Below, piece after piece: positions 1-9,711 of a DNA stretch of 52,520 nucleotides. Position 1 is the first letter of the stretch. Each line of letters opens with the position of its first letter. This stretch comes from Micrococcaceae bacterium (GTDB taxonomy: Bacteria > Actinomycetota > Actinomycetes > Actinomycetales > Micrococcaceae), in the NCBI GenBank assembly GCA_025465475.1, contig JAODMR010000075.1, forward strand, positions 1 to 52,520. The letters run 5' to 3'. Both the position numbers and the translations under genes were made by a program. The notes beneath the pieces are model-generated. The model was not told where the DNA came from. It saw nothing but the letters and a program-made list of their open reading frames with translations, and did not search any database.

Positions 1-1520
1 TCGCGCGGGTAGGCCTCCCGCAGCACCTGCCCGATTCCTTCCGCCCAGGAGCGGGCTGCCATGACCAGACGGCGTTCCAGGTCCGCCGTGCTGACTTCCG
101 CCAGCTGGACGCCCTTGGGCAGCCGGATCCGGAAGAAGAGGCGGGCCAGTGCCGACTCGCTCATCCGGGCTTCAAAGTCGATGGATTCGGCATTGAACGC
201 TTCGGTGAGCTCCTTCTCGATGCGCAGCCGGACCGCCGTCGTGTACCTGTCGCGTGGAATGAAGACCAGTGCCGACATGAAGCGCCCGTAGATATCCGGT
301 CGCAGGAAAAGGCGGGTACGACGACGTTCCTGCAGCCGCAGGATGGCCTGCGCGGTGGTAATGAGATCCTCCACCTCGATTTGGAACAGCTCATCACGCG
401 GATAGGTCTCCAGTACGGCAAAAAGGTCCTTGCCCGAGTGGGAATCCGGTGGAAAGCCGAAGTGCCGCAGCACGGCGTCCACTTTCTCCCGCACCACGGG
501 GATGTTGCGCACCGATCCGGTGTAGACGCCGGAGGCGAAGAGCCCGATGAAGCGTTGTTCTCCGCTGACGTTTCCAGCCTCGTCGAATGATTTGACCCCG
601 ATGTAGTCCAGATAGGCGGCGCGGTGCACGGTGGAGCGGGAGTTTGCCTTGGTGATCACCAGCGCACGCTTCTCCCGGGCCTTTTGCCGCCCGGTGCTGG
701 TGAGGTGCTGGATCTGGCGGTGGTCCTTGCCGTCCCGCAGCAGGCCCAGCCCGCTGCCCTCGCGGGTGGCAAGGACATCCTCGCCGTCCTCGCGGATCAG
801 GTCGTACTCCCGATAGCCCAGGAAGGTGAAGTTTCCGGCATCCATCCAGTGCAGCAGATCTTCTGCTTCACGCAGGTCGACGATGCCGTCCTTGGCGGGC
901 ATCGTCGACAGGAGTTCAGCACGGCTGATGGCTTTTTCCCGCATTAGCTGCCAGTCCTCAACTGCTGCGCGCACGTCGCCCAGGACACGGCCCAGACCGT
1001 CGATCAACGCGTCGCGGGCCTCGGGGCTGATGCGCCCGATTTCCACCGCAATCCAGGATTCCAGGTAGGAGGCCGAGTCCCCTTCGGAATGGAGGGCCGC
1101 AAGGGACGGCATGGCCGCCGTGTCTCCGGAGGCGACGCCGACATGGGCGGGCACCTTCGCGACGTCGATCAGGTCGTGGCTTTGCCGGTCCCGGGTGACC
1201 ACCAGCATGGGGTGTATCACCAGCTGAATGGCGGCCTGTTGATGGACCAGTTCTGCGGTCACGGAATCGACCAGAAACGGCATATCGTCGGTGACGATAT
1301 AAACGACGCTGTGTTCCGACTCGGTGGCGACCTCGATGTTGGCGGTTCCGGGCGTCCGGTGGGCCGCCAGCTCCAGGTGCAGTTGGACCCGGTCCCGAAG
1401 TCGCTCCTGCTCGTAGCTCTGCGCGTCTTCAGCTGCGAGCTGTTCGTAGTAGTCGGCGATGAAGGGATCCCCGGTCGAAAGAGTCCGCACGGTTCCGGCC
1501 ATTTTGAAACCAGACGACAT
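1..1520 (-). CDS. NAD-specific glutamate dehydrogenase, large (about 180 kDa) type, N-terminal part
   Basis: Oxidative deamination of glutamate to 2-oxoglutarate in the cytoplasm, feeding amino-acid nitrogen and carbon into the TCA cycle. The reading frame stays open from ATG at 1520 to the window edge (506 codons), so only the N-terminal third of a protein usually about 1,600 residues long is present. The N-terminus (MSSGFKMAGTV, then a VYIVTDDMPFLVDSV stretch around residue 75 and IHPMLVV near 105) is typical of the regulatory N-terminal domain of the bacterial NAD-GDH family. A good ribosome site, GAGGAG, sits about 7 nt before the ATG. The catalytic domain lies outside the window, so activity cannot be judged here. 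Confidence 0.9.
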   Translation of the reverse strand, partial: MSSGFKMAGTVRTLSTGDPFIADYYEQLAAEDAQSYEQERLRDRVQLHLELAAHRTPGTANIEVATESEHSVVYIVTDDMPFLVDSVTAELVHQQAAIQLVIHPMLVVTRDRQSHDLIDVAKVPAHVGVASGDTAAMPSLAALHSEGDSASYLESWIAVEIGRISPEARDALIDGLGRVLGDVRAAVEDWQLMREKAISRAELLSTMPAKDGIVDLREAEDLLHWMDAGNFTFLGYREYDLIREDGEDVLATREGSGLGLLRDGKDHRQIQHLTSTGRQKAREKRALVITKANSRSTVHRAAYLDYIGVKSFDEAGNVSGEQRFIGLFASGVYTGSVRNIPVVREKVDAVLRHFGFPPDSHSGKDLFAVLETYPRDELFQIEVEDLITTAQAILRLQERRRTRLFLRPDIYGRFMSALVFIPRDRYTTAVRLRIEKELTEAFNAESIDFEARMSESALARLFFRIRLPKGVQLAEVSTADLERRLVMAARSWAEGIGQVLREAYPR

Positions 1521-1576
1521 CAGGAAGCTCCTCAGAAATAAGTGAGGACCGCCTCATTGCGGTCCTGGCTCCTACA

Positions 1577-3100
1577 CTAGCGCTGAAACAAGGCCGTGAC
1601 TCTGGTTGTTTTGACAGCCCTTCGCGGACCCCGCTGGGCAGGTGCACAAACCAGTCCGGCGATGGCGTGGCGGAGCGGCGAGCCGGGGGCAGCTTCACGC
1701 AGGAGTTGTCCTGTCAGCAGTGCCCTGTCGGCCGAATCTGGATCCCACGGCAGGAACGCCGTGATGGGGTTATCCGGGCCGAATCGTTCCCACGCCTGCC
1801 GAAGTTCACGTTCGGGGTTCCTGCCGGCCGCCCCTGGCCGGACCCTGTTGAGCAGCACGGTGACTTTCGCCCGGCCAGTCACCGCCTGGAGCAGGGGTAA
1901 GGCCCGGACCAGGCGCGGAACGCCGACGGCGTCAGCGGCACCCACGGCCAACACCGTGTCCGCGGCGGCGAGTGCACACAGCGTCGCGGCGTTGCGCTGC
2001 GGAGCGCGGGTGTCATAACTCAGCTCCTCGTCCGATTCCAGGGAGAAGCCGCAGTCGATGACGATGAGGTCTGCACTGTTCCGGCATTGCTGCAAAACGA
2101 GGTTCATTGCCGCCGCCCGGAGCTCGGGCCACCGATCAGGACGGGTCAGCCCGGTGAGTACGCGCAGGCGCCCACCCGCGAAGTTGACGCTGGTGGAAAC
2201 CCTCTCCACGCCTTCAGGCGTGAGGAGGCCTTGATCAGCGAGACGGCACGCCTGGGCCAGTCCAGCGGACTCGTCAAGGAGTCCCAGGTGGACAGCGATG
2301 CTCGCACCGTAGGTGTCGGCATCAATCAGGAGAACGTGCCGTCCTTCCGCAGCCGCCTCTGCCGCTACGTTTACGGCGACGGTGGTCCTGCCGGGTGCGC
2401 CCGCGGGGCCCCACACGGCCAACAGTTGCCCTGGCAGTCCGTTGGTGGCACCGGACCGCTTCTCTTGACCGTCCGACCCGCCATGGAGGTGCCCAGGAGC
2501 GCGGGGTATCGAGGGGACTTTTCCGGAGTCTGACAGGGAAACGGCAGCCGCTACAGGACCTGAAGCTGATGCCCCTGCATCCGGGCCCGGCCCGCTCCCC
2601 GCCGGCGCGTGTTCCGGCCCGGCAGCCGGGGCGGGTGGTTGTTCGCTTCCGACCAGCGCGGGTCCCGGAGTTGTGGGTCTTTGCGTTGCGGGTCCCGGCG
2701 TTGCGGGTCCCGGCACTGACTGCATGGAAGCTGACGCCCCGGACAAGGGGGCCGCAAAGGCGGCAACGACCGCCGAAATCCAGTCCGCCAAGGCATCGGC
2801 GGAGGTGTTGGCGGAGGCGACGGCGGCTCCAATGGCCTGCATCCGCCCCGCTTCACGGACGTCGTCGGTTAGCACCAGTACCGCCACACCCACTGCCGTG
2901 ACACGGTCGACCAAGGTGGCGGTGAGCTCCTCGCTTCCTGCGGTGATGACGGCAGCACGCGCCAGGCCGCTTTGGCATGCTGCCAGCAGTTCAGAGAGCT
3001 CCGAGCAGCAACGAACCACAGTCACCGGCCCATGCAACTGCTTCAAGCGCGCCGCCAGGGGAACCCCCGCCGGGCCGACGGTGACGACCGGTATGCTCAC
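1577..3100 (-). CDS. CpaE/TadZ-like ParA-MinD superfamily ATPase
   Basis: Predicted cytoplasmic P-loop protein of 507 residues. Residues 1-115 resemble a degenerate receiver-like domain. Residues 120-225 are a Pro/Ala/Gly linker, partly encoded by four 15-bp tandem repeats (2657-2716). Residues 226-490 form a ParA/MinD fold with LLIDAD near 255 and a Walker B-like LIVIDCG. The Walker A loop is unusual: GPAGAPGRTT (231-240) has neither the signature lysine nor the catalytic P-loop lysine, which is replaced by Arg. CpaE/TadZ proteins localise Flp/Tad pilus machines, but no pilus genes are in view. It overlaps the SAF-domain gene by 4 bp, so the two are probably translated together. Weak or no ATP hydrolysis is my inference. 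Confidence 0.8.
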   Translation of the reverse strand: MSIPVVTVGPAGVPLAARLKQLHGPVTVVRCCSELSELLAACQSGLARAAVITAGSEELTATLVDRVTAVGVAVLVLTDDVREAGRMQAIGAAVASANTSADALADWISAVVAAFAAPLSGASASMQSVPGPATPGPATQRPTTPGPALVGSEQPPAPAAGPEHAPAGSGPGPDAGASASGPVAAAVSLSDSGKVPSIPRAPGHLHGGSDGQEKRSGATNGLPGQLLAVWGPAGAPGRTTVAVNVAAEAAAEGRHVLLIDADTYGASIAVHLGLLDESAGLAQACRLADQGLLTPEGVERVSTSVNFAGGRLRVLTGLTRPDRWPELRAAAMNLVLQQCRNSADLIVIDCGFSLESDEELSYDTRAPQRNAATLCALAAADTVLAVGAADAVGVPRLVRALPLLQAVTGRAKVTVLLNRVRPGAAGRNPERELRQAWERFGPDNPITAFLPWDPDSADRALLTGQLLREAAPGSPLRHAIAGLVCAPAQRGPRRAVKTTRVTALFQR

Positions 3101-3741
3101 TCCCGCCCTCCGGCGGGGTTCCAGACCACGGCGACCTTTGCCTCATTGGCCAACGCTCCGAGCAGTTCGGGCATTTGGGCGTCAGTCACCAAAACGTGCA
3201 CCAAGGTTTCCCGTGTTCCGCCCAGGGCTGTCGACGATGGAGTCAGCTCCGCGATCTCGGCCCCTGGCAGGAGCAGGCGGGGCGGGTTGTAGCCATTGGT
3301 ACCGTTGCGAGAAGCCACCCAAACATCAACCCGGGAACCGACCCCCGCTTCCTTCGGCAAGGGTTCGGAAATCGCCAGCGCCGCCGGTTTCCGGTCCAGT
3401 GCATCAGCAGCAGCCAGGCTGCTCCGCGGAACGAGTTCGCCCTTGGGAATGAGCCGAACCGCGACTTTTCCGGTCGGCAGCGGCTCGGTGACCGGCCAGT
3501 AGGATCCCTCGCTCTCGCCGAGCCGAACCCGCACCACGCTGAGGGCATCCCGGTCCAAGCGCTGGCCCACCACAATGTTCTCCCGTGCCGTGTACATCTC
3601 CGTGGATTGGTCAGCAGCTCCCAGCAGGGCCGTCACCCCAGCCACAGATGCCAGCACGAGCAGAATTCCAATCAGGAGTCGCGGATCACGCCACGAGGGT
3701 CGCTTCAAGCGTGCTGCTGCCGCAGGCGGAGCGGTGGTCAT
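3097..3741 (-). CDS. SAF-domain membrane protein, CpaB-like
   Basis: A 214-residue protein with one N-terminal membrane segment (about residues 22-40, LLIGILLVLASVAGVTALLG), followed by a SAF domain from about residue 52 (ARENIVVGQRLDRDAL, then PKGELVPRSSL near 100). SAF/CpaB proteins are periplasmic or extracytoplasmic parts of Flp pilus assembly. A purine-rich AGGGGGT lies upstream of the ATG at 3741. Its stop codon overlaps the start of the CpaE-like ATPase gene (ATGA), which supports a two-gene unit. No secretin, prepilin or TadA gene is visible nearby, so a complete pilus role is unproven. Confidence 0.78.
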   Translation of the reverse strand: MTTAPPAAAARLKRPSWRDPRLLIGILLVLASVAGVTALLGAADQSTEMYTARENIVVGQRLDRDALSVVRVRLGESEGSYWPVTEPLPTGKVAVRLIPKGELVPRSSLAAADALDRKPAALAISEPLPKEAGVGSRVDVWVASRNGTNGYNPPRLLLPGAEIAELTPSSTALGGTRETLVHVLVTDAQMPELLGALANEAKVAVVWNPAGGRE

Positions 3742-3891
3742 GTGTACCCCCTAACGGTCCATCCCGGCTTCGGTCGTAGTCCCCAGTTCTAGCCTGTCAG
3801 CGACAGCATGGAAAGACTCGGAAATCACGCTGTGGACGAAGCTAGCGGACGGACCACCTGTGGACAACAAATGGTGAGTGCTGTGACATGC

Positions 3892-3897
3892 GACAAT
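3892..3897 (+). promoter_or_regulatory. Possible -10 element for leaderless HTH gene
   Basis: GACAAT matches TATAAT at four of six positions and ends exactly 6 nt before the ATG at 3904. There is no ribosome site in front of that ATG. The spacing matches better examples elsewhere in the window. No clear -35 was found. Confidence 0.35.
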
Positions 3898-3903
3898 GTC
3901 GCT

Positions 3904-4122
3904 ATGCCACGCTTCCTGACTTTGGCGGACGTCGCCGAGCAGCTCCAGATTTCCTCTGCAGCCGCCTACGCGTTGGTCCGCAGTGGGGAACTGCCCGCCA
4001 TACAGGTGGGCGGCCGGGGGCAGTGGCGGGTGGAAGAGGCAAAGTTCGAGGAGTTCATCCAGCAGCGGTACGCCGCGACCGAAGCCCTCATCAATCAGGC
4101 CCGAATTTCTGACACCCGGTAA
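3904..4122 (+). CDS. Small excisionase-family helix-turn-helix protein
   Basis: A 72-residue DNA-binding protein of the MerR/excisionase-like HTH_17 type. It starts MPRFLTLADVAEQLQIS; the helix-turn-helix covers about residues 6-28, followed by the wing motif GELPAIQVGGRGQWRV. BldC-like actinobacterial regulators have this architecture. The frame is open further upstream (to 3808), but homology begins at the ATG at 3904, so I chose that start. It stands alone, diverging from the SAF/CpaE pair with 162 bp between them. Targets are unknown. Confidence 0.75.
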   Translation: MPRFLTLADVAEQLQISSAAAYALVRSGELPAIQVGGRGQWRVEEAKFEEFIQQRYAATEALINQARISDTR

Positions 4123-4158
4123 GAACGGCGCCTGGGGCTCCCTTCCCCGAACGACAGA

Positions 4159-4725
4159 TCACTGCCAGCTTTCTGAGCGGGATGTCACAGTGTCCAGGGC
4201 GGCAAAGGGCAGCACACAGCTGCCGCCTGTGGTGCCGCCACCCAGGTCGCCATCTGCCCGCAGCGCCAACTCCACGTAGTCCGAGCCGACGCGGTCAAAC
4301 ACGCCCTCCAACAACGGGGCTAGGGAACCGGTGCCGTGTGCCAGATGTACGGCTACCAGAGCCCGGTCGCGCGCCAGCATGCGCAACACCGAGGCAAGGG
4401 GACGCCCCACAGGACTCGGCCGCCGAACCGACGTAGCTGACAACCCTGACATCCGCTGGACCGAAGCGACCGGAATCAGGACGGACCGGGTGCCGCTCGT
4501 GAGGAGAAACCAGTCGTCACCCACGTGGGACACGACGCCTTGATACAGCTCGCCGTTGCAAGTCCAGCACCTGATGGAGGCTCCGGCGGTACCGCGGATC
4601 CGGTCGATGAGGCCCAGCGACACCAACTCCACCCGTGCGCGCTCTGTGACCTCATGTTCAAGGCCTTCCCTTCCGGCAGCGTTGAATTGACCCTCCAGGT
4701 CCGCAAACAACTCATCCCAGCGCAT
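4159..4725 (-). CDS. Small protein of unknown function with a possible Sm-like barrel
   Basis: A 188-residue protein I cannot assign. Residues 1-45 are predicted helical (MRWDELFADLEGQF). Residues 45-105 contain beta-rich sequence, GELYQGVVSHVGDDWFLL then VLIPVASVQRM, reminiscent of the Sm/Hfq-like small barrel; that is inference only. The second half has further beta-strand repeats. The frame is open to 4977, but ATG at 4725 is preferred because a consensus promoter ends 6 nt before it (see 4732-4760). It is transcribed divergently from the LysM gene. Confidence 0.65.
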   Translation of the reverse strand: MRWDELFADLEGQFNAAGREGLEHEVTERARVELVSLGLIDRIRGTAGASIRCWTCNGELYQGVVSHVGDDWFLLTSGTRSVLIPVASVQRMSGLSATSVRRPSPVGRPLASVLRMLARDRALVAVHLAHGTGSLAPLLEGVFDRVGSDYVELALRADGDLGGGTTGGSCVLPFAALDTVTSRSESWQ

Positions 4726-4731
4726 CCGGTC

Positions 4732-4760
4732 AGCGTAGGAAGGAGCATCGAGGCGGTCAA
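4732..4760 (-). promoter_or_regulatory. Consensus-like promoter of the 188-residue unknown protein
   Basis: On the minus strand TTGACC (4760-4755), a 17-bp spacer and TACGCT (4737-4732) are followed after 6 nt by the ATG at 4725. This is a near-ideal housekeeping promoter placing transcription start at or next to the start codon, so the mRNA is probably leaderless. No ribosome site is present, which agrees. Confidence 0.65.
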
Positions 4761-4953
4761 GAGGACGGTTTATCCACAGCAGTAGCCCTCCATCGACGCT
4801 CGGCCAAATAGGGTGCAAACTTGCGTTCACACACCAAAGGGCATCAAAAAGCACCAAAGCAACGCTAATGCTGCTCGACAGTGCAGCGTCGACACCAGCG
4901 CGGTCCCAACGGGGTCGACGGTCACCAGGACTTGCCCTGGAAAGGAAGCGAGC

Positions 4954-5817
4954 GTGAACTCCGACGGACAAGGACACACCTCGTTGCTGACGGATGCCCT
5001 CCTCGCAGGAGTGATCCTGCTCCTGGGAGGAGCCCTGGCCCTGGCCGGCAGCGGATCCGCGGCCCGCGTCGTATTCGGTCCTGCTCCGACTGCCCTGCGG
5101 CTGGAGGACGGTCTAGGGCTGCTGGCGGCGACCGCCGGCACCGTCATGGTCCTCTGGTGGGCGCTGGCGTCCGTGGCTGCGCTCCTGGCGGCAGCACTGC
5201 TGCGGGCACGGAAGGAAGGGCCGGCAATCCGAATCGGCCGCTGGGTCCCGGACTTCATGCAGCGCCTTGCCGTGGGTGCTTTGGGCGTCCAACTCGCGGC
5301 GTTGTCACTGCCTCTGGCCCCGGAGATGCAACCAACTCCCTCCCCGGCTGCAGCGAGCAGCAGCAGTTCCCCGGCGGCAGACATTCGAACTGCTGACGGG
5401 CCCCTCCCTTCGGAGGAATTGACGCCGTGCGATTCACCCCACGATTCATGGGGAACCAATCTTCAGGGGCCCCTGACGCCGATGTGGCAGCCGCTGCCAC
5501 CGGTATCGGACCCTGGGCCGCTCACCGCCCGACCTCTGCGCCCGCCCGGCGTCGAGACCCCGACGGGACCAGCAGTACCGGGAAATGAGCCAAGGGGTGA
5601 AAGCCCCGCCCGCTGGAGCGGAACGGTCGTGGTTCAGAGGGGCGACAGTTTGTGGACCCTCACCGCCCGACGACTAGGACCGACCGCCACAGACGTTGAG
5701 GTTGCCGAAGCCTGGCCTATCTGGTTCGCGATCAATCGGGGAACCATCGGTGACGATCCCAATCGGATCCTGCCTGGCCAAATCCTTCGGATACCCGTCG
5801 AAACATCCTCTGGCTAG
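4954..5817 (+). CDS. Membrane-anchored LysM-domain protein
   Basis: A 287-residue protein starting at GTG 4954, preceded by AAAGGAAG at good spacing; the open frame extends upstream but without support. Two hydrophobic segments occur at about residues 13-35 and 50-80, plus another near 100-115. A long Pro/Ser/Ala-rich stretch follows. The C-terminal LysM domain (about residues 225-285) has VVVQRGDSLWTL and PNRILPGQILRIP. LysM binds peptidoglycan, so a cell-wall role facing outward is likely. Followed after 50 bp by the Rv3235-family gene on the same strand, so probably co-transcribed. Confidence 0.82.
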   Translation: MNSDGQGHTSLLTDALLAGVILLLGGALALAGSGSAARVVFGPAPTALRLEDGLGLLAATAGTVMVLWWALASVAALLAAALLRARKEGPAIRIGRWVPDFMQRLAVGALGVQLAALSLPLAPEMQPTPSPAAASSSSSPAADIRTADGPLPSEELTPCDSPHDSWGTNLQGPLTPMWQPLPPVSDPGPLTARPLRPPGVETPTGPAVPGNEPRGESPARWSGTVVVQRGDSLWTLTARRLGPTATDVEVAEAWPIWFAINRGTIGDDPNRILPGQILRIPVETSSG

Positions 5818-5867
5818 ATGCGGCCTGATCGGCCGCCCAAGCCATCCGACAAACGAGAGGACAGGCG

Positions 5868-6590
5868 ATGACCCTGCGGCAGGCCCAACAGGCCGTATCG
5901 GACGAACAAACGCCGTTCCACAGTCGACCGGTCCCCGTGCCGTACGAGCAGGAGGAGACACCGCTTTTGGCAATGCCTGCGCGGTCAGCTCTCCGGGGCC
6001 CGGCACCAGCGGGGAAGCTCCATGCCGCCGAACCTTCGGGCGGGCTCGGCGTTGGCTTGGTCGAAGCTGCACCCATGGAGCCGGGGCGCATCGGACCAGC
6101 AGACAACGGCCCCGACAGCGTTGTCGTGGTTCCCGGCCAACACGAGCGGGCGGGGCAGGTGCCTCCCGCTGCACGGGGGCCGGTCGGGAACGGACCAGGT
6201 CGAGGTTTTCCCGCGCCATCTGACGTCCGAGGTGAGGCCCAACTGGTGGGCGCCATGGCGGGGAAAATCGGGCTGGCAGCTGTCGAGGTACTGGCCGGGA
6301 GCCGACCTGTCCATCAGCTGGCACGGTGGTTGGCCCCAGCAAGTTATGAAGCGTTGCAGTTGCGCGCGTCGTTGACGCAGGAGGCCCAACGAGCCTCCGG
6401 CCCAGGGGTGAACAACGTACGCCGACTCCACCGGAACCCCCTGGTCCACTCCGTGCATTGCAGCGCGGTACGGGCGGGAGTCTATGAGGCCTCCCTGGTC
6501 ATCACCGAAAAACACCGGATCCGAGCCGTCGCGATGCGCCTTGAGCAGACGCGTGGAGCCTGGAAGGTCACTGCCCTGGAAATTGGCTGA
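5868..6590 (+). CDS. Rv3235-family protein
   Basis: A 240-residue protein whose C-terminal half (about 130-240) matches the actinobacterial Rv3235 family: LAAVEVLAGSRPVHQLARW followed by VHSVHCSAVRAGVYEAS and a closing beta-rich segment (RAVAMRLEQTRGAWKVTALE). The N-terminal half is Pro/Ala/Gly-rich and probably disordered. GAGGACA precedes the ATG. As in mycobacteria it sits next to secA, here convergent with it (72 bp between stops). Molecular function is not known. Confidence 0.75.
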   Translation: MTLRQAQQAVSDEQTPFHSRPVPVPYEQEETPLLAMPARSALRGPAPAGKLHAAEPSGGLGVGLVEAAPMEPGRIGPADNGPDSVVVVPGQHERAGQVPPAARGPVGNGPGRGFPAPSDVRGEAQLVGAMAGKIGLAAVEVLAGSRPVHQLARWLAPASYEALQLRASLTQEAQRASGPGVNNVRRLHRNPLVHSVHCSAVRAGVYEASLVITEKHRIRAVAMRLEQTRGAWKVTALEIG

Positions 6591-6662
6591 GCAGCCTGCG
6601 CCGCAGCGGTTTCACGCGACGGCGACCGATCCTCAGCAGGAACGGCCGCCACACGGTTGGCC

Positions 6663-9563
6663 CTAGCGCCGCTTCTTCTTTTTGCTGTTGTTCCGAGCGG
6701 CCTTGTTCGGAGTGCTGCCTGCGCTGCGGGGAGTTGATTGGCCGGAAGTTGTCCGTGCCCGCTCCACGTGCGTTTCGGCTTCACCGTTCACGTCGGGAGC
6801 GGTGAACTGCAACTGCGCGGGCCGCTCAGGGGCCTCAAGGCCGGGCGCGGTGAAGCGGGGAGCTGCACTGCCTTCCGTTCCGGCTGTGGACTGACCAACC
6901 GGGACGGCAACCGCTTCCACTTCCGTCTCCGGTTCCACGCCGTCGGCCGGAACCTGTCCGTCCGCTGTCCCTGCCTCCGGTGACTGCACCGAGGCGGCAG
7001 CGACGCGCTGGGTGAGCGCAGTCGGTTGCGCAGCGACCAACCCGACCTGCGCTGCGGGAGATTGCTCCACCTGAACTTCCAGGTTGAACAGGAACCCAAC
7101 GCTCTCCTCCCGGATGGCGCTCATCATGGCCTGGAACATGGTGAACCCTTCGCGCTGGTACTCGACCAAGGGATCGCGCTGGGCCATGGCGCGCAGGCCG
7201 ATGCCCTCCTTCAGGTAGTCCATTTCGTACAGGTGCTCCTGCCACTTCCGGCCCACCACGGAGAGCACCACGCGGCGTTCCAGTTCACGCATCGTCTCCG
7301 AGCCCAGCTGTTCCTCGCGTGCCTGGTAGGCGAGCCTGGCATCGGAGAGCAACTCCCGCTTCAACAGCTCAGGCGTCACCCTGCCCCGGCCACCGGCTTC
7401 CTCCGCGATGTCGTCGATCGTCAGCGACACCGGGTACAGCGTGCGCAGGCTGGTCCACAGGGTCTCGTAATCCCAATCCTCGCCGTGCCCCTCGGCGGTT
7501 GCCGCGTCGATCAGCTCACTAATGGTGTCTTCCAGGAAAAACTGCACCTTTTCGTGCAGGTCGTCGCCCTCAAGAATCCGGCGCCGGTCACCGTAGATCG
7601 CCTCGCGCTGGCGGTTCAGCACGTCGTCGTACTTCAACACGTTTTTGCGCTGTTCAGCGTTGCGTCCTTCCACTTGGCCCTGAGCGGAGGCGATGGCTTT
7701 GGACACCAGCTTCGACTCGAGCGCAACGTCGTCGGGCATCACGGAACGGGACATCAGCCGCTCGGCGGCACCGGAGTTGAACAAGCGCATCAGGTCATCG
7801 GTGAGGGAAAGGTAGAACCGCGACTCTCCGGGATCACCTTGGCGGCCGGACCGGCCTCGAAGCTGGTTGTCGATGCGCCGTGATTCATGGCGTTCGGTGC
7901 CCAGCACGTAGAGACCACCGAGTTCCACGACCTCGTCGTGCTCGGCCGCGACGGCGCCCTTGGCGTCTTCGAAGGCCTGTGACCATGCGGCGTCGTACTC
8001 GGCAGGTGTGTCCACGGGGTCCAATCCCCGTGCAGCCAGTGCAGCCACAGCGTTGAACTCAGCGTTGCCACCGAGCATGATGTCGGTACCACGGCCGGCC
8101 ATATTCGTTGCGACCGTTACCGCACCCTTACGGCCCGCCTGCGCGACGATCGCCGCCTCGCGGGCGTGGTTCTTGGCATTGAGGACCTCATGTCGGATGC
8201 CGCGCTTGGCCAACTGCTGCGAAAGGTATTCACTTTTCTCGACGCTGGTCGTGCCGACCAGGACGGGCTGTCCCGTTTCGTGGCGCTCGGCGATATCTTC
8301 GACGACGGCCTCGAACTTGACCACTTCGTTCTTGTAGACCAGGTCTGACTGATCGATCCGGGCCATCGGCTTGTTCGTGGGGATCGGAACCACGCCAAGG
8401 TTGTAGGTTCCCATGAACTCCGCGGCCTCAGTCTCGGCCGTTCCGGTCATGCCGGAGAGCTTGCCGTAAAGCCGGAAGTAGTTCTGCAGCGTCACGGTGG
8501 CCAGCGTCTGGTTTTCGGCCTTGATCTCGACGCCTTCCTTGGCCTCGATGGCCTGGTGCATGCCTTCGTTGTAACGGCGGCCAGCCAGGATGCGTCCTGT
8601 GTGTTCATCCACGATCAGGACTTCCCCGTTGAGGATGACGTAGTCCTTGTCTCGCTTGAACAATTCCTTGGCCTTGATGGCGTTGTTCAGGAATCCAATC
8701 AGCGGAGTGTTTGCGGATTCGTACAGGTTGCTGATGCCAAGGTAGTCCTCAACCTTTTCAATGCCTGTCTCCAGCACACCGACGGTGCGCTTTTTCTCAT
8801 CCACCTCGTAGTCGGTTTCAGGGTCCAGACGCAGCACGACCTTGGCGAATTCCCCGTACCACCGGTTCGCGTCTCCGGAGGCCGGTCCGGAGATGATGAG
8901 CGGAGTCCTGGCCTCGTCGATCAGGATGGAGTCCACTTCATCGACGATGGCAAAGTGGTGGCCCCGCTGGACCAGCTCATCCTTGCTCCAGGCCATGTTG
9001 TCGCGCAGGTAGTCGAAGCCGAATTCGTTGTTCGTGCCGTAAGTGATGTCGGCTTCATACTGCTGGCGCCGGACGGCGGGTTCCTGGTTCGACAGGATCA
9101 CTCCGCTGGTGAGGCCCAGGAAGCGGTATACCCGTCCCATGAGGTCGGACTGGTATTCCGCCAGGTAGTCATTGACGGTCACCACGTGCACACCCTTGCC
9201 GGTCAGGGCGTTGAGATAGGCCGGAGCAGTTGCCACCAGGGTCTTGCCTTCACCGGTCTTCATTTCGGCGATGTTGCCCAGATGCAGGGCCGCGCCGCCG
9301 AGCAGCTGGACCCGGAAGTGGCGCATGCCGAGGGTGCGGGCCGAGGCCTCCCGAACGGCGGCGAAGGCTTCGGGCAGCAGGGCTTCCAGGGACTCGCCGT
9401 CGCCGTGGCGGGCCTTGAGCTTGTCCGTTTCTTCACGAAGTTCAGCGTCGGTGAACGTCTTGAAGGAATCCTCAAGCGCCTCGATGGCATCGGCGTAAAC
9501 GTTCAACCGCTGCAACGTCTTGCGGTCACCGGTACGGAGAATGCGCTCGAGTAGTGATGGCAC
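6663..9563 (-). CDS. secA: Preprotein translocase ATPase SecA
   Basis: Motor ATPase pushing unfolded preproteins through SecYEG; essential and present at the membrane and in cytosol. The 966-residue protein has Walker A MKTGEGKT (about 101-108), the [14 protein letters not shown] Walker B/DEAD-like motif, the preprotein cross-linking region, and motif [11 protein letters not shown] with the arginine finger region [15 protein letters not shown]. The C-terminal tail is Ala/Pro/Thr-rich and ends in a basic KKKKRR, without the Cys-rich zinc SecB-binding tail of proteobacterial SecA. I chose GTG at 9563, giving [12 protein letters not shown], because GGGAG lies 8 nt upstream; a TTG five codons earlier is possible. 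Confidence 0.96.
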   Translation of the reverse strand: MPSLLERILRTGDRKTLQRLNVYADAIEALEDSFKTFTDAELREETDKLKARHGDGESLEALLPEAFAAVREASARTLGMRHFRVQLLGGAALHLGNIAEMKTGEGKTLVATAPAYLNALTGKGVHVVTVNDYLAEYQSDLMGRVYRFLGLTSGVILSNQEPAVRRQQYEADITYGTNNEFGFDYLRDNMAWSKDELVQRGHHFAIVDEVDSILIDEARTPLIISGPASGDANRWYGEFAKVVLRLDPETDYEVDEKKRTVGVLETGIEKVEDYLGISNLYESANTPLIGFLNNAIKAKELFKRDKDYVILNGEVLIVDEHTGRILAGRRYNEGMHQAIEAKEGVEIKAENQTLATVTLQNYFRLYGKLSGMTGTAETEAAEFMGTYNLGVVPIPTNKPMARIDQSDLVYKNEVVKFEAVVEDIAERHETGQPVLVGTTSVEKSEYLSQQLAKRGIRHEVLNAKNHAREAAIVAQAGRKGAVTVATNMAGRGTDIMLGGNAEFNAVAALAARGLDPVDTPAEYDAAWSQAFEDAKGAVAAEHDEVVELGGLYVLGTERHESRRIDNQLRGRSGRQGDPGESRFYLSLTDDLMRLFNSGAAERLMSRSVMPDDVALESKLVSKAIASAQGQVEGRNAEQRKNVLKYDDVLNRQREAIYGDRRRILEGDDLHEKVQFFLEDTISELIDAATAEGHGEDWDYETLWTSLRTLYPVSLTIDDIAEEAGGRGRVTPELLKRELLSDARLAYQAREEQLGSETMRELERRVVLSVVGRKWQEHLYEMDYLKEGIGLRAMAQRDPLVEYQREGFTMFQAMMSAIREESVGFLFNLEVQVEQSPAAQVGLVAAQPTALTQRVAAASVQSPEAGTADGQVPADGVEPETEVEAVAVPVGQSTAGTEGSAAPRFTAPGLEAPERPAQLQFTAPDVNGEAETHVERARTTSGQSTPRSAGSTPNKAARNNSKKKKRR

Positions 9564-9711
9564 GAAACTTGCTCCCAATCTTTGGCTGCCTAAAACTGGC
9601 GTGTTTAGTCTACGGGACGTGAACCTCGCCGCCAGGCTACGCCCAGGACGCCGGTTCCTCCCCTTGTCGGAAACGATTCAGGGCTGCGGTTGGTGCCCGT
9701 AAGGGAGGCGG

